A stretch of 64,000 bases of DNA from Owenia fusiformis. Its lineage: Eukaryota > Annelida > Polychaeta > Sabellida > Oweniidae. A model generated the notes under the pieces. That model was not told the origin of the DNA, searched no databases, and was given only the letters and a program-made list of their open reading frames with translations. Positions 58,001 through 64,000 of the stretch are shown here, in pieces. Every line of letters starts with the position of its first letter. Within the stretch, counting starts at the first letter, position 1. The DNA lies in the NCBI GenBank assembly GCA_903813345.2, contig CAIIXF020000002.1, positions 10,478,650-10,542,649 of the forward strand, read 5' to 3'. Made by a program: the position numbers and the translations under genes.

Positions 58001-61000
58001 CTACAAGATAGTATTTTGGGAACTCTCTTATTTTGTTCTACAAGGTTCTTATTTTGGGGCATAATCCTATTAAATATGAACCAGATCCGGCAACTGGTAT
58101 TTGAGTTATAGCCCGTAAACGAATGAACGGACGGATTTACATTTGTATAGATTTATTTGTATAGAAAGTCAATATATTTACCAATATCTCTATGAACGGT
58201 ATCATTTGTCTCGCTAATCCGGAAATTGGGCCTAGTAATAGATATTACTTTGTGCATTTCATTTGACAAATTATCTTCTATCGATTTACATTAGCTCAAT
58301 CGAGTTTAATGGAATTGGTCTTCATTTGAATGAAGCCCTGTTTAAATTCGGATTTTATGTGAGCTCGTCTGAGCCTAGCAATTGATTGTATGTGTTCCCT
58401 TTGTCACATTTTGTATACATTTCTAAGCAATCATTCTTTAAAATATTCTTCGGGAAATTGTATTCATTTACAAGGTGGCCCAAAAAGATGCATACATTTT
58501 AATAGTTAAAATTGTACTCAATCCAAGTTTCTTGGCGCTGAATCACTGACTACTTGCATATTGAAATATCTAATGACCCTTAATAAACAGAAAAGGCGCT
58601 TTTTGGCCCAGGGTCACCCTCGTGAGCATAAGTATCATCCACTTAGTGTAGAGAAAGTGACTGTTTGGGGCATGGATGGGTAGTAAATCCTGCATTATCA
58701 GGCTATACTGGCTTGGGGGTGCTGAAGAATACAGAACTGTGAGCCCAGACATTTAACGAAATTGAGAAGAATTTCATCCCGGAGGCAAAAGTGAGGAATG
58801 GACATTTATACTGTAATGTATCAGGAGGATGGACCATCACCGCATTGCTCCAATGCTTCACTCAAATACTTTCTTCATCACTTACCAAGTAGCCAAAGTG
58901 AATCAGTCTAAAGAAGCTTGGATGGAGCATATTAAAAACCATTGAACTGAACTGTGCTTGTAAAACGGTGGTGAACGAGGAAAAAATTAAACCACACAAA
59001 ACTTACATCTCTGTATGACAGGTCTATAAAAATGTAAAGCTTTCCTTTCAACAGAGAATGCTACTTTATCAAAAATGTATCATGTCTTTTTGGACCACCC
59101 TGTATTATACCTCTTGTAAACTCTTTTGGAATATTTTGCATTGAGAGCTCACCATGTTTCTAGTTTCTATTTCTTTATAAAAATCTTCACACTTACTTAA
59201 ATTTACTTATAAGAGTTTACATTTATGTGTTCATTTTTCTAGAAATGATTTGGAGAATTTACACATTTTTGCAATTCAAATCTATCGAAAAATTGCACCA
59301 ACTCAAGAATTTCTCATGTTCATATAATTCCTTGCCTTCACCAATTTATAAAATACCTTGGTAAGGGAGATATTATATTTCAGTTGGTAAAGAACACATA
59401 GGCAGATCATTTGGGTCAGTTGCTGGCAAATGTGTCACCCTTTATAATTCTGGTTCTGCCTTTAATCAACTAATATATTCGATTAGTCTTAGTATTGACC
59501 CCGGATTTGTTAGAATATTGACATATGGTATTACAGATTTAGTAAAATATTGACAACGGATGATATTGAATTAACTAAAAGTATTAACATAGTTAATAAT
59601 ACTTACTGCACAGGGGTGTTGCTGGGTAAGTAGCTCCTTCGGGAATCTAAACAGCAAAAATTTATGCAATTACATTAGGCCTATTCAATTTATAATTCAC
59701 AATACACTTACTTGTATGTCGTAATGTCATGTAATTAAGGAATAAATAATGATAGGCCATTCAATATGGTGAAATTCAGCACGAGTTGGACAGAATGTTG
59801 TACAAAGCACGAACCGAAGGTTCGTGGACACTCGTTGGACAGAATGTTAGTACAAATGCACTCACCTTCGGTTCGTGCTTTGTACAACATTCTGTCCAAC
59901 TCGTGCTGAATTTCACCATATTGAATGGCCTATCATTATTTATTCCGATTCAAACATAAAAATTAGTAAAAGCCGTGTCTGTGGAACGGGCATGAAGGAA
60001 GAATACGCATGCTGTCAAGATTCTGAAGGCGGCCGGAAAAATTTTAGAATTTGTTTGGGCTGTTCTATTTTACTCCCCGTTTTAGATTTTATACGGTGTA
60101 TGCAAACACACACTACTATACCTAACACCTAGAAATGCATAAGATACTTTGTTTGTCTAATTGGATTGTTTAGTATATTTTTGAAAGTACCTTATCAACA
60201 TCTAACTTTCAACCGATAAACCATTAAAAGGAACAGACAAATAAAAACAAATATATAATCATTACTAATAAGCCAAATGGGTTGCTTATGAACGCCAAAT
60301 GCAAGGTATAGTTAGCAGTTATGTCCCTATCATTGAATATATGCCTAAGGTCTGTCACCAATATAGCCCGAGCTTGCGAGGGTTATATTACGACAGACCG
60401 AAGGCATATATTCAATGATATGGACATAACTGTTGTATTACATACTTTTATATCATGGCTACGTTATATCAATGACGCCACGTGTCTGTGTGCGAGTGAA
60501 ATTAGGAAGAAATGAAACATGACGTCCCGATGACGTCATAAGATTGTCATGGTAAAAGGTTTGGCGGCTATTACAGGAATATATAGCCGACCTTCAGATC
60601 CATTGACTTCAATACAAATGCTTCGCTGGGTATGTAATACAAGAGTGAAACATCTGGGGGTCTTGATAAAATATAGTTACAGTAGTTACGGAGGGAGTAA
60701 AAAAGAACAGCTATCCCCGGACAGAGCCCCAGATGTGCAGCTGAGATGTGACGTCACTCAAAACAATGCAAATTGCAGATTGAATAGAGCATGGTCGTGC
60801 ATCTATGGAGAATTAGAGAACGTTCTATATTGGCTATGCTGCATTCTGATTGGTTGAGAAATTCGAATAGAGCACGGTCATGTTTGAATGAACCACAAAG
60901 CTATTATATTTAGTTTTAATCTTCTTAAAATCCTTTTAACATCTACGATGTACTGTATCACTATATTATATTAAACATTCATAAGTTATAATAATTGTTC

Positions 61001-63065
61001 TATATATTATCAGCCTTTCTAATTTAAGTCATACTCATTTTAATGGTTTAATAGTTTTTATGGTCAACCGAGCGTCAGTGCATAATGGTTTCATAAAAAA
61101 CTGGACCATGTCAGTTTTATAAAGGAGTGTATGTTTGAATTGCAATAAAGAACCCTATATCCTTCTTTATTGGATTTATAAATATTCATGGATGCACTAA
61201 CCCATCCTGATCCTGATCCATGTTTCAATTCAGATTTTAAAATTGAAGTCTCAATAAAAAGATTAAATCTAAAATAATTTCATTTTGTAAAAGTCCAAAT
61301 CCGCCATCTTGAATGATGTCATTTGCATATTCAAATTTGTTCTAGCCCTTCAAAATGCTATATAAATTATAAGGTTTTGCATCATTTTCTAACTTCTAGA
61401 TTCATTTCTATTTTATTTATTTTTTCATTTTTTATTTTTTCCAAATAAAGGACCCACGGTCCTGTGCTCACACGGAGTAGAACCTTCAGAGGAATGTATA
61501 TCCTGATTTTCAAACAAAATTATTGATTTTGATTTGTTGTCTCGAACTCTGAGAAACTTACATGTAGATAGCACAGTCTGTGACCTAGTTTGAGGACCTT
61601 TGACCTTGAACATTTTACTTATTCAGAGCTCAGTAGGTCTTTTGTGATTAAGGTGACCAAAATTTACATCCAAATAATCAATATGAAAAATCAACTTTTT
61701 TTACCTTTCGAAGGTCACTAAAGGTCAAATCTCAAAACTAAGGTCAGATTTGAACTCCTGACAACTTGTAGACGATTTCCCCCCAAAATTTGGTCAAATT
61801 GAAGCAAGTTGAATAATAACTTATTTTTACTGGTTTTTGACATCAAATATCTCAAAAACAGTAAAAATTTGATGTTGACATATATTGAGCAATATGTAGG
61901 GAATGCTTAAATCTAGTAATGATGTAATTCATTGCAAGTAATGGACAAGTATATGGACAAACTTTGAGAAACTTGTCAATCACAAAACCTGCCACTGACG
62001 ATATACATGAGAAAGTTCCCTGAAAATGACTCCCTGAAATTCCCAGAGCTTTGAAATCTTCAGAGGACATATGTTGCACATACAGCAACTACTAACACTT
62101 ATTTGAAAGTTCTACTTCACAACAAAGTGTCTGATGTTTACAGAAAAGTTGACTCTTTGACGTCAAAATCGGCAATTTCTCGGAAACCGGGCGAACTTGA
62201 GAAATTGGCGATGATAGGTCAAACAGGCATTATGGATATGCATAAAATGAATGTGAATATGACTCAATACGAATAGCAGTTTTAATTTGCGCAGCCAATG
62301 ATGATTAACTTCATTGATGAAAAAGTTCCCTGAAAATGAGTCCTACTTTTTGTCAAATTTTTTATAGAGTAAACACCAAAAACTGTAATTTCAAGAGCTT
62401 TGGAGAACATAAGTTGCATATACAGCAACTACTACAAGTTATCTGAAAGTTCTACTTCAACAAAGTGTCTAGTATTTACAGAAAATTTGACTTTTTGAGG
62501 TCAAAATCAGCAAGTTCCCGGAAACCTGGCAAACTTGGGGAAATGGCGATGATAGGTCAAATAGGCATTATGGATATGCATAAAATGAATGTGGATATGA
62601 CTCAATCATTTGTCAATCCGAATAGCAGTTTTAATTTATGCGGCCAATGTTAACGGACGGACCAACGGACGGACGGACGCCCGGTCGATCCCATAGGTTC
62701 ACTTTGTGAGCCAAATATGAATGAGTTAGAGAATCAAAGTCCATTTGACTAACTTGTTCGTAATAAGTCATGGTTGTGTCTTGTACTAATGCCGAGTTGT
62801 TGACGTCCAAGGAACAGTACACCAGCTCACATTGTGACATCATCCCTGTTGGTGATCCCAGCTCAAAGTTGAAAGAGAAACAGGCGGAATTTGCTGTGCA
62901 TATCTCACCACACTTTCCTAAACTTTTCACGTTTTTAACGTCTAGTGTGTATCCATGTAAAGAAAAACCTGGTATTTTCTGATATAGCGTCGAATTTGCG
63001 GATGCTATTGCGCAAAGTATTCCAAACAGACACAAAAAGTAGTTTGTCAAAGGAGACATGTTCAA
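55042..63065 (-). CDS. Secreted PAN/Apple-EGF-fibrinogen (FReD) protein, five exons
   Basis: Exons in order of transcription: 63065-62754, 59646-59607, 56533-56417, 55996-55885, 55561-55042. All junctions have GT/AG sites with phases 0, 1, 1, 2, giving 366 residues and one stop. Residues 1 to about 23 are a signal peptide ([13 protein letters not shown]); about 24-104 a PAN/Apple domain with cysteines at 52, 56, 62, 79 and 84; 105-118 a linker; 118-156 an EGF domain ([24 protein letters not shown]); 160-366 a fibrinogen-related domain with [12 protein letters not shown], a calcium-site-like YDQDNDVYG, then [12 protein letters not shown] and the terminal [10 protein letters not shown]. FReD proteins of invertebrates act as secreted pattern-recognition lectins or in agglutination, usually as oligomers; PAN and EGF modules would mediate protein or glycan contacts. 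Ligand specificity cannot be read. The alternative start is Met3. Introns carry several transposons, none hitting splice sites. The 40-bp second exon is the least certain part. Confidence 0.87.
56534..56951. other. Intron 2 of the FReD gene, no other feature
   Basis: Intronic AT-rich sequence between the EGF exon and the mariner relic; nothing further is recognised. Confidence 0.5.
56952..57992 (-). mobile_element. Mariner-like transposon relic (~1.0 kb) in intron 2
   Basis: GGGTGATCAATAAGTAATGG at 56962-56983 is matched perfectly (22 bp) by its complement at 57964-57985. On the minus strand a frame starts at 57826 ([20 protein letters not shown], then an in-frame stop), which resembles the N-terminal helix-turn-helix of a mariner transposase. 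The central catalytic part is not recognisable. A copy of the 170-bp MITE sits inside at 57348-57515. Confidence 0.65.
57348..57515. mobile_element. ~170-bp MITE, copy 3 of 3
   Basis: It is colinear with 24529-24697 and 35895-36062 (GATGTAAAAGGGTAGGTGGTC start, GGGGACCATAATCC and TTCTTCTACGGG end). It is nested within the intron 2 mariner relic. Confidence 0.72.
58471..59102 (+). mobile_element. 632-bp mariner-like relic in intron 2
   Basis: The ends CAAGGTGGCCCAAAAAGATG and the complement of CAGGGTGGTCCAAAAAGAC are flanked by TA on both sides (58469-58470, 59103-59104), the hallmark of Tc1/mariner insertion. The plus strand retains transposase pieces: [12 protein letters not shown] near 58650 (first catalytic strand region) and [14 protein letters not shown] near 58830 (second catalytic Asp, usually QDGAPAH). 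Stops and frameshifts make it dead. Confidence 0.78.
59741..59944. repeat. Perfect 80-bp inverted repeat with 44-bp loop
   Basis: 59741-59820 and 59865-59944 are exact reverse complements over all 80 bases. The loop (59821-59864) carries a third, direct, partial copy (CTCGTTGGACAGAATGTTAG). It lies in intron 1 of the FReD gene, so it would be transcribed and could fold as a very stable hairpin. No target duplication is seen. Either a very young palindromic element or a recent template-switch product. Confidence 0.93.
60317..60431. mobile_element. 115-bp palindromic element
   Basis: Arms AGTTATGTCCCTATCATTGA...GGTCTGTC (60317-60356) and the near-complement (60392-60431) enclose a second short stem (AATATAGCCC with GGGTTATATT) and the loop CGAGCTTGCGAG. 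It is intronic. It resembles the palindromes at 44426 and 36323 in design, including the loop composition. Confidence 0.75.
60432..61439. other. Intron 1 of the FReD gene, no other feature
   Basis: Intronic AT-rich sequence with incidental frames only. Confidence 0.45.
61440..62712 (-). mobile_element. Helentron-like element, family A, in FReD intron 1
   Basis: Read on the minus strand it begins GGCTCACAAAGTGAACC (62712-62696), followed by a GTCC microsatellite (about 62690-62655). Two ~350-bp core copies follow (each with GCATTATGGATATGCATAAA and GGAAACCGGGCGAAC-like text on the plus strand, near 62230 and 62570). It closes with CCGTGTGAGC (complement of 61466-61475) and the terminal hairpin GGACC-GTG-GGTCC at 61450-61462. 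The layout matches 8555-9090. Its left end lies only about 42 bp inside the intron from the PAN exon donor. Confidence 0.58.
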
Positions 63066-63083
63066 ATCCTTATTACATCCACC

Positions 63084-63091
63084 TTTATATA
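63084..63091 (-). promoter_or_regulatory. TATA box candidate of the FReD gene
   Basis: TATATAAA on the minus strand begins 26 bases before the first ATG of the PAN exon. If it is the functional box, transcription would start at or within a few bases of the ATG, giving an almost leaderless mRNA starting at Met1 or Met3. Confidence 0.45.
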
Positions 63092-63360
63092 ACCTCGAAT
63101 ATTTTTCCTGTTTTGCGAAGGTAAGTAAGCTTGACAGTACCAGAGTAACCTGGCTGAACCTTTAAAGTCTTACATGTAGATCTAGAATCTCAATTCAATA
63201 AATGTCAGGGGCATGTTTCTTCAATAATATCCATAGTCGAGATCGATGTCGCAATGTTGCGTCATCGATTACCATTAGCAAGGAAGCATTGTTGTTAAGG
63301 AAGTTATTCACAAGGAAACCCCAAGATTCATTGACGATAAAATGTACAAAATAATGAAAT
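63092..63360. other. Upstream region of the FReD gene
   Basis: Intergenic sequence between the FReD promoter and the LINE tail; no further element is recognised. Confidence 0.4.
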
Positions 63361-63850
63361 GTGTAAATATTTATTTATTTATTTTATTTAAGTGTCATGA
63401 GTTATAAAACATATAAAATACAATTAAAACACCCCAGGCCGACAACGACCTATAGGACACTATAAATACATGTAAATCATTTATATAGAAAGTTTTCACG
63501 AAGTTTCAGCATTTGGCCACAGGCCTTTGCAACAAATAGGTAAATACTAATATTGCTCATTAAGTTAAAATTTTTTAAATCTCTGTCCATATGTAGAAAT
63601 CCAGGCAATTGATATACAATTTTTCTGAACAAGTCTGACCTTAAGTCGTTATAAAAAGCACAATCCAACATAAAATGCTTTTCATTTTCTACTGAGCCAA
63701 TATCACATAAAACACACAGTCTTTCCTGTTCTGGTAGTCTTTCAAAGCGCCCAGTCTCTATACGTAACGGGGCCACACCGCATCTGACTGAAGCAAATGC
63801 CCTTCTTCACGAAAGGGGTATGTCAGACTTCAGATAAGCCAGAGAAACGC
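63361..63850 (-). pseudogene. 3' end of a CR1-like LINE
   Basis: On the minus strand an open tail encodes RCGVAPLRIETGRFERLP and the zinc-knuckle CVLCDIGSVENEKHFMLDC (C-x2-C...H-x4-C), typical of the C-terminus of CR1-type reverse transcriptases. The stop is at 63477, followed by an untranslated region with GTCGTTGTCGGCCTGG and an (AAAT)n tail at about 63361-63390. The 5' part beyond about 63850 is missing or unrecognisable. Confidence 0.78.
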
Positions 63851-64000
63851 CAAATAAAAGAGGCCACACGTTTGTCAACAAAACAAGAAATCCAAATATA
63901 CATTTGCATCAACAAATATGAATATAGGCCTTTCTTTATATAATAATTCATATTGTAATATTGTTGATCTATGTAATCATCGTTTAGCCTTTTTATCGAA

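Noticed and set aside
62631-62753. Continuation of the PAN-domain frame to a stop at 62631
   Set aside because: The tail reads into a Helentron-like element and microsatellite; the GTTAGT donor at 62753 after TYYEQ gives a phase-0 junction with the next exon and ends the domain where expected.

Overview
This is an AT-rich, intron-rich, repeat-laden piece of a metazoan nuclear genome. It has no operons, tRNA, rRNA or CRISPR array that I can recognise. Two multi-exon genes, a nicotinamide N-methyltransferase-like enzyme and a secreted PAN/Apple-EGF-fibrinogen lectin, together with CR1-like and L1-like LINEs, mariner, Harbinger and hAT-type transposons and GTCC-microsatellite Helentron-like repeats, suggest a marine invertebrate (invertebrate deuterostome or lophotrochozoan). 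I cannot name the species from sequence alone.

Layout. 1-9 kb: a tandemly duplicated 1.6 kb unit hit by a 472-bp hAT-type MITE, then a small dispersed-repeat family. 8.5-16 kb: Helentron-like elements, including a 3.4 kb array of diverged 135-165 bp core modules, a 221-bp MITE and a second copy of the hAT MITE. 16.6-23.4 kb: a weak candidate spliced transcript, a 157-bp minisatellite and a degenerate ~125-bp tandem repeat. 24.5-29.6 kb: L1-like LINE relics on the minus strand, broken by a 1.5 kb Harbinger-like element with a Myb-like relic and by a 789-bp dimeric MITE. 31-36 kb: small MITEs and a 2.7 kb element filled with C-rich repeats, itself carrying a 1 kb insertion. 36.3-38 kb: a truncated virus-type packaging ATPase (Polinton/adintovirus-like), a broken neighbour and a LINE 3' end. 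38-41 kb: an inverted-repeat MITE, an ATGAGT minisatellite and a 734-bp imperfect palindrome.

41.3-43.2 kb: complete three-exon methyltransferase gene on the plus strand (260 aa). 44.4-45.5 kb: an inverted-repeat element and an 845-bp palindrome. 47.2-53.5 kb: a frame-broken gene of a widespread uncharacterised, transposon-like family, a compact Helentron-like element, and a mariner with a LINE inserted in its right terminal repeat. 55.0-63.1 kb: the five-exon PAN-EGF-fibrinogen gene on the minus strand (366 aa), whose introns hold two more mariner relics, a perfect 80-bp-arm hairpin and another Helentron-like element. 63.4-63.9 kb: a CR1-like LINE 3' end.

The two host genes are independent: one is a soluble SAM-dependent enzyme, the other a secreted recognition-type protein. 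Most of the rest is a layered record of transposition; nested insertions and target duplications let several elements be delimited exactly. Repeat family assignments rest on termini, target duplications and relic motifs read by eye.
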